From JAJXZP01 sp963787185 (lineage in GTDB: Bacteria; Spirochaetota; Spirochaetia; Treponematales; Rectinemataceae): a stretch of DNA of 64,000 bases. The notes under the pieces are model-generated. The model was not told the origin of the DNA. It made no database searches and saw only the letters and a program-made list of their open reading frames with translations. The stretch spans positions 62,001 through 126,000 of the forward strand of contig CAWBCC010000020.1 of the NCBI GenBank assembly GCA_963787185.1, in the 5' to 3' direction. Numbering within the stretch: the first letter of the stretch is position 1; each line of letters opens with the position of its first letter. The position numbers and the translations under genes were made by a program. Below, one piece after another: positions 18,301 to 27,016 of this stretch.

Positions 18301-19535
18301 CGGCTGACTCCTCGCTGAAGTGCCCTTTCCAGATACCCCTGTTCGGAAAGAGTTCCGAGGCTGCCGCGGGCCATGAGCTTATCGAGTCCTTCGAGATCCT
18401 CGAGAAGCACCAAGATGCTGGCGCCGGTTTCACTCTCTCTCGTCGCCATGACGATGAAGGGAAGCATCTCGGGTCCGCAGGCGTTAAGGAAGGCGGGATT
18501 ATGTGTCGTGACGATAATATCAATCTCGCGGCTGGTGCTTAGTTCCTTGAGCACGCGCATGAGGGCACCCGACCGCGAGGGATGGAGGCCGTTATCGATC
18601 TCTTCGATAATGAGGAGGCTTCCCGCCGGCCTTGTCATGAGAGCCGTGATGATAGCCAGGAAACGCAATGTGCCGTCTGACATTCCTCGAGAGTCGACGA
18701 GAATAGGGGCTTCTCCGTCTTTCCATCGCTCCTCACAGTAAAGAAGCGCGTCAGTCTGTAGCTTCCCGACCCGTTCCGCGAAGACCCTAACTATGTCCCT
18801 TTCCGGGAGTTCTTTGATGTATTTTTTCAAAGCACCTTCGAAGCGCTTTTTCTCTTGTGGAGCCAAGGCGGCGACCAGCCCGGCGATGTTCGAGCCATCC
18901 GGCTCCAGAGTCTCGGAAAGAGGAGTAAACCCTCGCATAAGGGAAGGTACAGGGTCGAGAACGAAGATAGATGCAAGATCTTTCACAACCGCGGCGACAG
19001 CATCGGTGATCTCTTTTCTGGAGACTTGCTTATTGATCTGACTGAGGAGGGAGCTGCTTCGTGCGTAGTCTTGTTTGCTACCAGATTTGCCATTATACAA
19101 AACACCTACAATGCTTGGGGTCTCCGGTTCGATTGGATCGGTATGAAAGATAGACGTTGTTTTCCCATCTTTTCGTAAACGAGCCAGCGTCTCATTTTCA
19201 ACAACTGCCCGTAGCTCTTCCGCCCTTATAGCTATTTTGTACTCATATCGCTCTTTTGATACCTTGTCCTGGACGATCACTCCCAAAGAGAACCGTTTCT
19301 CGGGCTTTCGGGCCGCCCATTCAAGTCCGCCGCGCAGACCTTTGCGTCCTCCTACTTCTCCCTTGAAGATGCTGGTAAAGTCCCTGCCGAGCGCCGATTG
19401 TCGCAGAAATTCGATGCCGTCGAGCGCGTTGGATTTGCCACTTGCGTTCGCGCCGATGAGTACCGTGAGCTGATCGATTGGAAGCGAAGCCTCTTCGAAG
19501 CTTCTCCAGTCATCGAAAACGATCTTCTCGATCAT
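18297..19535 (-). CDS. AAA_21/AAA_15-type ATPase (OLD-like, no TOPRIM)
   Basis: 412 residues from the ATG at 19535, which has GGGAG six bases upstream; an ATG at 19547 is the alternative. Walker A is IGANASGKSN near the N-terminus. The Walker B region is LLIIEEIDNGLHPS, followed by the His-loop IVTTHNPAFL, giving an SMC/OLD-like ABC-class ATPase. There is no TOPRIM nuclease at its C-terminus; the coupled PIN gene probably supplies the effector. Such ATPases act as sensors in defence systems such as PARIS, Gabija and RloAB. It is the first gene of a minus-strand operon. Confidence 0.85.
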   Translation of the reverse strand: MIEKIVFDDWRSFEEASLPIDQLTVLIGANASGKSNALDGIEFLRQSALGRDFTSIFKGEVGGRKGLRGGLEWAARKPEKRFSLGVIVQDKVSKERYEYKIAIRAEELRAVVENETLARLRKDGKTTSIFHTDPIEPETPSIVGVLYNGKSGSKQDYARSSSLLSQINKQVSRKEITDAVAAVVKDLASIFVLDPVPSLMRGFTPLSETLEPDGSNIAGLVAALAPQEKKRFEGALKKYIKELPERDIVRVFAERVGKLQTDALLYCEERWKDGEAPILVDSRGMSDGTLRFLAIITALMTRPAGSLLIIEEIDNGLHPSRSGALMRVLKELSTSREIDIIVTTHNPAFLNACGPEMLPFIVMATRESETGASILVLLEDLEGLDKLMARGSLGTLSEQGYLERALQRGVSR

Positions 19536-20103
19536 GCGATCTCCCATGGGACACTTGGCTATCTGCGCCCGCTTTTGCCCTTCACACGATTATCTTTCCC
19601 TACTTTAGCACAACAGCCGCTCTGCGCAACTGTCCCCCAGATATCGAACAGAAAGCCTTCCCGGAGTATCGAAGCGAGATTGTCCACATGCGCAGGCAAT
19701 CGTCCGCTATGCCCCAGATGAAGTTGACTATGCTGCTGTGCTGGGCGAGTTCCATTGAGGCTCCCTGTCCGATTTTACCTATGTTCCAAGACCTGGCTTT
19801 CCGTGGAACAATACTAGCATCCGCCCGAGGGATGTCAATCCGACCATTCCCCGGGTGGGGGTGGCGCGAAGGCGCTTCGCGCCTTCGCGGCGCGGAACCT
19901 TCGGTTCCGCGGATTCCCTTGGAGGGTGAGCCGCGTCGCCTAACGCGCGCGAAGCGCCGCGGCCACCATGCGCTCCCCCTCCCCCAGAAACGGCACAGGG
20001 GCTGCCCTAACGGGTCAGCCCCTGTGCCGTTTCTCTTCCCTCCCGCTTAACCGGCTCGCGAAGCGAGTCCGGTTGAAGCGGGAGCCTCAGCGACCGCCGT
20101 TCG
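19536..20103. other. 568-base gap holding the hairpin cluster
   Basis: Between the ATPase start and the PFOR stop, both on the minus strand. The left 320 bases must hold the promoter of the ATPase operon; I could not pick one out with confidence. The right part is the hairpin cluster described separately. The open frames that cross the gap have no family features. Confidence 0.6.
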
Positions 20104-20125
20104 TCAGAACGGTCGGTCGCTGAGG
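19863..20125. repeat. Cluster of strong hairpins downstream of the PFOR gene
   Basis: Five inverted repeats lie almost back to back: 19863-19883 (GGCGCGAA/TTCGCGCC), 19892-19910 (GCGGAACC/GGTTCCGC), 19987-20033 (18-base arms, GAAACGGCACAGGGGCTG), 20040-20084 (arms of about 15 bases from CTCCCGCTT) and 20085-20125 (arms from CCTCAGCGACCG, spanning the PFOR stop codon). None has a clear T-tract. They may stop transcription, stabilise the mRNA 3' end, or be REP-like elements. Confidence 0.75.
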
Positions 20126-23100
20126 TATTTGTACTCCTTGTGCTTGCGATCGACCGAGGCCTTGCTCCTGCCCAGGAGCTCGGCGGCGCGCTCGGGATCG
20201 GCATCGCGCAGGGTCTTGAAGCGGGTCTCGTTGTACACGTAGGTCTCGATCTTGGCCATGTCGGGCTCTTTGGAATCGAGCTGGAAGGGGTTCTTGCCCT
20301 CGTCCTTGAGCCTGGGGTCGTAGCGATAGAGCGGCCAGATTCCCGACTCGACGGCGAGCTTCTGCTGGTTCATGCCCTTCATCATCTCGATGCCCTGGTT
20401 GATGCAGTGGCTGTAGGCGATGATGAGGGAGGGCCCCCGGTAGCTCTCGGCCTCTCGGAAGGCCTTGATGGTCTGGGACATGTTGGCGCCCATCGCTATC
20501 TGGGCCACGTAGACGTAGCCGTAGGATACGGCCATCATGCCGAGATCCTTCTTGCCTATGTTCTTGCCCGCGGCCGCGAACTTCGCGACGGCGCCTATGG
20601 GCGTAGCCTTGGACATCTGTCCGCCCGTGTTCGAGTAGACCTCGGTGTCGAGGACCAGGACATTCATGTCCCTGCCCATGGCGAGGACATGGTCGAGACC
20701 GCCGTAGCCTATGTCGTAGGCCCAGCCGTCGCCTCCGAAGGTCCAGACCGATCTGCGGATGAGGTCCTCGGCCACGTCGGCCAGCTCGACGGCCCAGTTT
20801 TCCTTCTTGCCTGCCAGGGCCTTCTTGAGCGAGGCCACGTCGGCGCGCATGGCGTCGAAATCCTCGTCGCCGGACTGCGGGTTGCCGAGCAGCCTGTCGG
20901 CGAGGGCGGCTTCGACGCCCGAGCCCTTGTTCGCCGTCAGCAGCTCGCGGGCGTACTCGGCCTTCTTGTCGGCGGAGAGCCTCATGCCGAAGCCGAACTC
21001 GGCAGCGTCCTCGAAGAGACTGTTGGACCAGGCGGGTCCGCGGCCGTCGGGGCGGGTGGTGTAGGGCGTCGTGGGAAGGTTGCCGCCGTAGATGGAGGAG
21101 CAGCCCGTGGCGTTGGCTATGATGGCCCGGTCGCCGTAGAGCTGGCTCATGAGCTTGATGTAGGGAGTCTCGCCGCAGCCCGCGCAGGCGCCCGAGAACT
21201 CGAAGAGGGGCTGCCGCATGGCGATGCCCTTGGGGATGGCGAGGTTGAGGTACTTCTTGTCGGTGTCGGGAATCGCGAGGAAGAACTTCCAGTTCTCGGC
21301 CTCGCTCTCGCGCAGGGGAATCTGGTGCTCGAGGTTGATCGCCTTGCGGCCGACGTTCACCTTGTCGAGGGCCGGGCAGATGTGGACGCAGGCGCCGCAG
21401 CCGGTGCAGTCCTCGGGGGCGACCTGGAGGGTGGCCTTGAGGCCGGCGAGCTCCTTGCCCTTCGCGTCGACCGACTTGAAGGTCTTGGGCGCTCCTTGGG
21501 CGTACTTGGGCTCGTAGGCCTTGAGCCTGATGACCGCGTGGGGGCAGACCATGCTGCAGTTGCCGCACTGGATGCAGATGTCCGAGTTCCAGACGGGGAT
21601 CTTTTCGGCGATGTTGCGCTTCTCGTACTTCGTGGTGCCGGTGGGGAAGGTGCCGTCGAGGGGGAGCTGGCTCACTGCGAGTTTCTCGCCGCGGTTGGCT
21701 ATCATCTCGCCGAGGACTTCCTTCACGAACTTCGGGGCGTCCGCGGGTACGGGGCTCTTCATGTGGAGCTTGCCGTCGGCCGAAGCGGGGTACCTGACCT
21801 CGTGGATCTCCGTGAGGGCCAGGTCTATGGCGGCGACGTTCTTGGCGACGACGTCGGCGCCCTTCCTGGAGTAGGTCTTCTCCGTATACTTCTTGACGAG
21901 CCTTACGGCCTCGGCCTCGGGGAGAACGCCGGAGATCTTGAAGAAGGCGGTCTGCATGATGGTGTTGACGCGACTGCCCATGCCTGCCTTTTCGGCGATG
22001 GCCATGCCGTCGATCACGTAGAACTTGAGCTTCTTGGCGATGATGGTCTTCTGCACCTCGACGGGCACCTCGGCCCAGACCTTGTCGGCCGGGTAGGGGC
22101 TGTTGAGGAGGAAGACGCCGCCCTGCTTGGCGTTCTGGAGCATGTCGATCTTCTCGAGGAAGGCGAACTTGTGGCAGGCGATGAAGTTGGCCTTACCGAT
22201 GAGGTAGGGCTTCTTGATGGCCTTGGGCCCGAAGCGGAGGTGGGAGATCGTGTACGAGCCGGCCTTCTTGGAGTCGTAGAAGAAATAGCCCTGGGCGCTG
22301 TTGGGCGTGTCGTCGCCGATGATCTTGATGGAGTTTTTGTTGGCGCCCACGGTGCCGTCGGAGCCGAGGCCGTAAAAGAGACACTCGACTTCGCCGGCGG
22401 TCTCGATGTGGAACTCGGGATCGTAGGCGAGGGAGAGCATCGTGACGTCGTCGGTCGGGCCGACGACGAACTCGCCCTTAGGGGAATCCTTCGCAAGCTC
22501 GTCGAAGACGGCCTTGGCCATCGTGGGGGTGAACTCGGCCGAGCCGAGACCGTAGCGGCCGCCGATGACGGTAGGCCAGGCCTTGAAGGGCCCGGCGCCG
22601 GCTCCCATGGCTTCGCCTATGGCTGTGCGCACATCTTCGTAGAGGGGCTCGCCTATGGAGCCGGGCTCCTTGGTGCGATCGAGGACGGCGATTTTCCTGA
22701 CGCTCGCGGGGATGGCCGCCATGAAGTGCTCGACGGAGAAGGGCCTGAAAAGGCGGACCTTGAGGACGCCGACCTTTTCTCCCTTCCGGACCAGATAGTC
22801 GCTGGTCTCTTCGACGACATCGGCGCCGGAGCCCATGACGATGACGATGCGTTCGGCGTCGGGGGCGCCCACGTAGTCGAAAAGCCGGTACTGGCGGCCG
22901 ACGATCCTGGCGAACCGATCCATGCACTTCTGAACGATGGCGGGAACGGCCGCGTAGAGCTTGTTGGTGGCCTCGCGCTCGGTGAAGTAGACGTCGGGGT
23001 TCTGGCTCGTGCCCTTGATCGTCGGATGCTCGGGGGAAAGGCCGCGGGCGCGGTTGGCGCGGACGAGCTCGTCGTCGATCATCTGGCGCATCACCGCGAT

Positions 23101-23667
23101 CGGGAGCTCCTCGACCTTGGAGACCTCATGGGAGGTGCGGAAGCCGTCGAAGAAGTGCAGGAAGGGCACGCGTGCCTCGAGGGTGGCCGCATGGGCGATC
23201 AGGGCGGTGTCCATGACCTCCTGGACGTTGTTGGAACCGAGCATGGCCCAGCCGGTCTGGCGGGCGGCCATGATATCCTGGTGGTCGCCGTAGATCGAGA
23301 GGGCATGCGCGGCGATGGCGCGGGCCGCGATGTGGAAGACGGCCGGGTTGCATTCGCCGGCGATCTTGTACATGTTCGGAATCATGAGGAGGAGGCCCTG
23401 AGATGCCGTGAAGGTCGTGGTCAGGGCTCCGGCGGTCAGAGATCCGTGGACCGCGCCTGCGGCGCCGGCTTCAGACTGCATTTCTACGACCTGAGGCAGC
23501 GTACCCCAGATGTTCTTCCGACCCTGGGCCGAAAACTCGTCGGCGAGCTCCCCCATCGGCGAGGAGGGCGTGATCGGGTAGATCGCGATTACTTCGCTTA
23601 CGGCGTGGGCTACATGGGCGGCCGCGGTGTTGCCGTCGATCATGACCATGTTCTTCGTATCGGACAT
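20104..23667 (-). CDS. nifJ: Pyruvate:ferredoxin (flavodoxin) oxidoreductase, single-chain
   Basis: Oxidises pyruvate with CoA to acetyl-CoA and CO2, passing electrons to ferredoxin; the central enzyme of anaerobic pyruvate use. 1187 residues from the ATG at 23667 (AAGGA upstream), the usual length for the homodimeric form. Domains in order: pyrimidine-binding domain (AIYPITPSSPMGELADEF), gamma domain with GLGSDGTVGANK, a two-cluster ferredoxin domain (CIQCGNCSMVCPHA and CTGCGACVHICPA), and the TPP domain (CAGCGETPYIK, GDGWAYDIGYGG). All cluster cysteines and TPP residues are present. A 124-base internal stretch (20422-20545) recurs at 15.3 kb. A hairpin spans the stop codon. Confidence 0.96.
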   Translation of the reverse strand: MSDTKNMVMIDGNTAAAHVAHAVSEVIAIYPITPSSPMGELADEFSAQGRKNIWGTLPQVVEMQSEAGAAGAVHGSLTAGALTTTFTASQGLLLMIPNMYKIAGECNPAVFHIAARAIAAHALSIYGDHQDIMAARQTGWAMLGSNNVQEVMDTALIAHAATLEARVPFLHFFDGFRTSHEVSKVEELPIAVMRQMIDDELVRANRARGLSPEHPTIKGTSQNPDVYFTEREATNKLYAAVPAIVQKCMDRFARIVGRQYRLFDYVGAPDAERIVIVMGSGADVVEETSDYLVRKGEKVGVLKVRLFRPFSVEHFMAAIPASVRKIAVLDRTKEPGSIGEPLYEDVRTAIGEAMGAGAGPFKAWPTVIGGRYGLGSAEFTPTMAKAVFDELAKDSPKGEFVVGPTDDVTMLSLAYDPEFHIETAGEVECLFYGLGSDGTVGANKNSIKIIGDDTPNSAQGYFFYDSKKAGSYTISHLRFGPKAIKKPYLIGKANFIACHKFAFLEKIDMLQNAKQGGVFLLNSPYPADKVWAEVPVEVQKTIIAKKLKFYVIDGMAIAEKAGMGSRVNTIMQTAFFKISGVLPEAEAVRLVKKYTEKTYSRKGADVVAKNVAAIDLALTEIHEVRYPASADGKLHMKSPVPADAPKFVKEVLGEMIANRGEKLAVSQLPLDGTFPTGTTKYEKRNIAEKIPVWNSDICIQCGNCSMVCPHAVIRLKAYEPKYAQGAPKTFKSVDAKGKELAGLKATLQVAPEDCTGCGACVHICPALDKVNVGRKAINLEHQIPLRESEAENWKFFLAIPDTDKKYLNLAIPKGIAMRQPLFEFSGACAGCGETPYIKLMSQLYGDRAIIANATGCSSIYGGNLPTTPYTTRPDGRGPAWSNSLFEDAAEFGFGMRLSADKKAEYARELLTANKGSGVEAALADRLLGNPQSGDEDFDAMRADVASLKKALAGKKENWAVELADVAEDLIRRSVWTFGGDGWAYDIGYGGLDHVLAMGRDMNVLVLDTEVYSNTGGQMSKATPIGAVAKFAAAGKNIGKKDLGMMAVSYGYVYVAQIAMGANMSQTIKAFREAESYRGPSLIIAYSHCINQGIEMMKGMNQQKLAVESGIWPLYRYDPRLKDEGKNPFQLDSKEPDMAKIETYVYNETRFKTLRDADPERAAELLGRSKASVDRKHKEYKYLSDRPF

Positions 23668-23813
23668 ATGAAATCCTTGATAGTAAGTTGGGGATGGGGC
23701 TCCGGGGGAGCTTGACGGAATAGTAAAGTTCTTCGGGTTTTTATTCAATATGGCCGCGGCAAAGCCTTGAAAAGTCTGCTTTTGATTGGCTATCGCATGA
23801 ATGCGTCGCGGAG

Positions 23814-23833
23814 TTGAGCCAAAATTGGCTCAA
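23814..23833. promoter_or_regulatory. Probable MarR operator
   Basis: TTGAGCCAA and TTGGCTCAA separated by AA form a perfect dyad, in the divergent region between the PFOR gene and the marR-efflux operon. A possible promoter for marR follows: TTGACA at 23847-23852 and TAACTT at 23870-23875 with 17-base spacing. Dyads of this size are usual MarR binding sites. Confidence 0.6.
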
Positions 23834-23881
23834 GGCATCAAATATATTGACATGTTCGATGTATTTCTGTAACTTTCACTG

Positions 23882-24370
23882 GTGGTTTCAATCGATGCGT
23901 CGGGAAATAACGACGGCCTCGTGCGCGAGATCGTCGATCTTTTTCATGAGATGGGCAAACTCCGCAGGAAGGCGACGACGTCGGCCTGGATGGATCTCCA
24001 TCTCACCCTGCCCCAATTCAAAATGCTGGTTGTCGTATCGCAGTCCGAACCTTCCGCCGTGGGAGGAATTGCCGAACAGCTTTGCATCGGGGAACCGACG
24101 GCCAGCTACCTCGTGGATCGGCTCGTGCAGGCGGAGCTCGTCGAGCGTGCCGAGGATCCGGCCGATCGCCGCAGGGCCATGATACGACTTTCGGTGGAGG
24201 GCAGGATTCTTCTCGACAAACTCATCGGTCCACGGAACTGGCTGGACGATCAACTGCGCAATCTCGACGGGGAAGATTTGGCGGCCCTGCGGCGGGGGAT
24301 CGGAGCGGTCGTGGCCATGCTGGAATCGCAAGACGGGAAAAGCAATGGAGGCGAAGCGTGTCTGACATAA
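23882..24370 (+). CDS. MarR-family transcriptional regulator
   Basis: Winged-helix repressor, up to 162 residues. The DNA-binding part is clear: LPQFKMLVVVSQ, then GGIAEQLCIGEPTASYLVDRLVQAELVERAEDPADRRR, the recognition helix and wing. The GTG at 23882 has no ribosome-binding site and falls almost at the predicted transcription start, so the message may be leaderless, or the true start may be the GTG near 23921. It overlaps the adaptor gene that follows. It probably represses its own efflux operon through the dyad at 23814-23833 and is released by a drug-like ligand. Confidence 0.85.
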   Translation: MVSIDASGNNDGLVREIVDLFHEMGKLRRKATTSAWMDLHLTLPQFKMLVVVSQSEPSAVGGIAEQLCIGEPTASYLVDRLVQAELVERAEDPADRRRAMIRLSVEGRILLDKLIGPRNWLDDQLRNLDGEDLAALRRGIGAVVAMLESQDGKSNGGEACLT

Positions 24371-25332
24371 AAAACGCCGCACCGGCAGAGGCGGCTGCCA
24401 ATAATGGCGAAGGCTCGAATCCCAAGAAAAGTCGCAGGGGGCGGATCGCCGTCGTCCTCGTGCTCGTGGCGGCCGCGGTCGGGGCCTATTTCCTGTTCAC
24501 GGCCGGCGGCTCGCAGTATACCGACGATGCCGCCATTCGGGGCGACCAGATTGTGGTCAGCGCGCAGATCCTGGGCCAGATCACGACTATGGCCGTGGAC
24601 GAACAGGACCATGTCGCCAAGGGGCAGGTACTGGTCAAGCTCGACGATCGGACCCTCAAGGCTCAGGAGAATCAGGCGGTCGCGAACAAGGAGTTCGCCG
24701 CCCAGAACGTGGATCTCGCCCAGGTCAGGCTGGACCAGGCCCAGAGCGATCTTCAGAGGGCGACCGCGCAGCTCAAGGCCAAGATCATCCCCCAGGAGCA
24801 GTACGACCATCTGGCCATAGCCTTCTCCTCGGCCCAGACGCAGTGCAAAATCGCGCTCGCCCAGCAGAAGATGGCCGACGCCCAATACGCCACCGTGGAA
24901 ACCAGTCTGGCCCACACGATCATCCCATCGCCCATAGACGGGGTCGTCGCCAAGAAGTGGACCATGCCGGGCGATGTCGTGCAGCCGGCTCAGCCCATCT
25001 ATGCCCTGTACGATCTGAACGATCTCTGGATCGAGGCCAACTTCAAGGAGACCCAGATCCGCTTTCTGAGGCCGGGCGACCGGGCGACCGTCACGGTCGA
25101 CGCTTTCCCCGGCTTCCATTTCACCGGAAAAGTCGACAGCATCGGAACGGCGACCGCCTCGGAGTTCGCCCTCATCCCCCCCGACAACGCGACGGGCAAC
25201 TTCACGAAGGTCACCCAGCGCGTCCCGGTGAAGATCCTCCTCGACAATCCCGACACGAACGCAAGCAAGGCCGATCCCGTGCTCGTGCCCGGCCTGTCGG
25301 TCGAAGTGCGCGTAACCACCGGCGCGAGGTAG
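24358..25332 (+). CDS. EmrA-like membrane-fusion (adaptor) protein
   Basis: 324 residues from a GTG at 24358 preceded by GGAGG; the start lies inside the end of marR. One N-terminal membrane segment (VVLVLVAAAVGAYFLF) is followed by the YTDDAAIRGDQIVVSAQILGQI motif of the first lipoyl half. Next come an alpha-helical hairpin rich in Ala/Gln, the second lipoyl half (IPSPIDGVVAKKWTMPGDVVQP) and a beta-barrel. It spans the periplasm and links the DHA2 pump encoded next to the TolC-like channel two genes downstream. Confidence 0.92.
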   Translation: MSDIKNAAPAEAAANNGEGSNPKKSRRGRIAVVLVLVAAAVGAYFLFTAGGSQYTDDAAIRGDQIVVSAQILGQITTMAVDEQDHVAKGQVLVKLDDRTLKAQENQAVANKEFAAQNVDLAQVRLDQAQSDLQRATAQLKAKIIPQEQYDHLAIAFSSAQTQCKIALAQQKMADAQYATVETSLAHTIIPSPIDGVVAKKWTMPGDVVQPAQPIYALYDLNDLWIEANFKETQIRFLRPGDRATVTVDAFPGFHFTGKVDSIGTATASEFALIPPDNATGNFTKVTQRVPVKILLDNPDTNASKADPVLVPGLSVEVRVTTGAR

Positions 25333-25336
25333 TCAC

Positions 25337-26956
25337 ATGTTCACAGGCATATCCGGCGCCCGCGAGAAGCTCGTCGCCGCGACCCCTTCTCTCCAGCCGG
25401 GAAACAGTCGGTATCCCTGGCTGGTGCTGGCCGCGACCAGTCTGGCCACCTTCATGGGCGTCCTCGACTCCACCATCGTGAACGTGGCGCTCAACACGCT
25501 CACCGTGGCCTTCGGCGTGTCGACCGACACGGCCGAGTGGGTCCTGACGGCCTATATGCTGGCATTCGGCGTCATGCTGCCGGCATCGGGCTGGCTGGCC
25601 GACCATCTCGGCTACAAATTTTCCTTTATCGGCGGAGTTTTCTTCTTCACTTTCGGTTCCTTCCTCTGCAGCATGTCCTGGAACATCGGGAGCCTGATCT
25701 TCTTCCGGGTCGTCCAGGCCATGGGCGCCGGCCTCATCATGCCGGTAGGCATGGCGCTCATCATGCGCGAGTTCCCTCCCGCGAAGCGCGGGGTGGCTTT
25801 GGGATTCTGGTCCATCTCCTCCGCGGCCTCTGCCTCGCTCGGTCCGACCATCGGCGGCTACCTGATCGACAATTACTCCTGGCATACGATTTTCGACGTC
25901 AACGTGCCCATAGGCGCCCTGGCCATCATCGCCGCAGTCATCATTCTCCGGGAGTTCAAGAGCGAAAAGGCACGCTCCTTCGATGTGATGGGACTGGTTT
26001 CCATGACTCTCTTTCTCTGCGGCCTCAGCCTGGGCCTCGCCGACGGCAACGCGGCATGGAACACGGACGGCTGGACCTCGACCTTCATTCTGAGCTGCTT
26101 CGGCGTTTCCGTCGTCGGCCTCATCATCTTCCTCATCACGGAGTTCACGGTCGAGCATCCGCTGATAGATCTGACACTCTTCAAGGACCGGGATTTTTCC
26201 CTCGGCAATATCGTGCTCTTCATCTTCGGTGTCGGCATGTTCGGATCGACCTTTCTCCTTCCGCTCTACCTCCAGTCTTCCCTGGGCTACACGCCCCTGC
26301 AGGCCGGCATGGTTTTCCTCCCCATGGGCATACTCACCGCGGTATCCGCTCCCCTCTCGGGCGCCATAAGCGACCGTTTCGGCGCCAGGGTGCCGCTCAC
26401 GGTAGGACTGGCGCTGATGGCGATCAGCCTCTATATGAACAGCTTCCTGTCCATGTTCTCCGAGATCGATCAGATCATGATCCCGATTTGCATTCGCGGC
26501 TTCGCCATGGGCTTCATCTTCGCGCCGCTTTCGGCGGTCACGATCTCCCAGATATCACAGCAGAAGATGGCGCAGGCCTCCGGCTTGACCAACATCCTGA
26601 GGCAGATCGGGGGCAGTTTCGGCATCGCCGTTTTCGGCACCCTGCTCTCGACGCAGGTCAAGCTTCACATCACCTCGCTGGGTCAGGCGGTGAACCTCTA
26701 TTCTCCGACCTTCAGGGAGGTCATGGCCAGGCTTTCGTCTTTCGCCATGATCTCTTCCGGGGGAACGGCGGGCGAGGCCCTGTCCAAGGGACAGGGCCTC
26801 CTCATGGAGCGGATCTCGAAGCTGGCCTTCACCGCGGCCGTCGGAGACGTGTTCACGGTCGCGGCTCTGGTCCTCGCCGTGGCCGTCGTCCCGGTGCTCC
26901 TCCTGAAGGAGAAGCACCGCCAGAGCGGCGCTCCGAAACCCGTGGCGATGGATTGA
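25337..26956 (+). CDS. EmrB/QacA-type MFS drug:proton antiporter (DHA2, 14 TM)
   Basis: 539 residues with about 14 hydrophobic segments. Family motifs are FMGVLDSTIVNVALNTL in helix 1 (DHA2 motif D1), GWLADHLGYKFSF (motif A loop), and a helix 4 Arg segment followed by GAGLIMPVGMAL. It exports hydrophobic compounds using the proton gradient, together with the adaptor 4 bases upstream and the outer-membrane channel downstream. The C-terminus is a short basic cytoplasmic tail. Confidence 0.93.
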   Translation: MFTGISGAREKLVAATPSLQPGNSRYPWLVLAATSLATFMGVLDSTIVNVALNTLTVAFGVSTDTAEWVLTAYMLAFGVMLPASGWLADHLGYKFSFIGGVFFFTFGSFLCSMSWNIGSLIFFRVVQAMGAGLIMPVGMALIMREFPPAKRGVALGFWSISSAASASLGPTIGGYLIDNYSWHTIFDVNVPIGALAIIAAVIILREFKSEKARSFDVMGLVSMTLFLCGLSLGLADGNAAWNTDGWTSTFILSCFGVSVVGLIIFLITEFTVEHPLIDLTLFKDRDFSLGNIVLFIFGVGMFGSTFLLPLYLQSSLGYTPLQAGMVFLPMGILTAVSAPLSGAISDRFGARVPLTVGLALMAISLYMNSFLSMFSEIDQIMIPICIRGFAMGFIFAPLSAVTISQISQQKMAQASGLTNILRQIGGSFGIAVFGTLLSTQVKLHITSLGQAVNLYSPTFREVMARLSSFAMISSGGTAGEALSKGQGLLMERISKLAFTAAVGDVFTVAALVLAVAVVPVLLLKEKHRQSGAPKPVAMD

Positions 26957-27016
26957 TGCGCCGGGGCCGCCGGGAGTCCGTTCCTGTCCAATAACCGCTA
27001 CTCGATGAGGTGTACG

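Noticed and set aside
20140..23715. 1191-codon open frame antisense to the PFOR gene
   Set aside because: Low-complexity Gly/Asp/Val/Leu-rich translation with no motif. It arises from the GC-rich codon pattern of the real gene.
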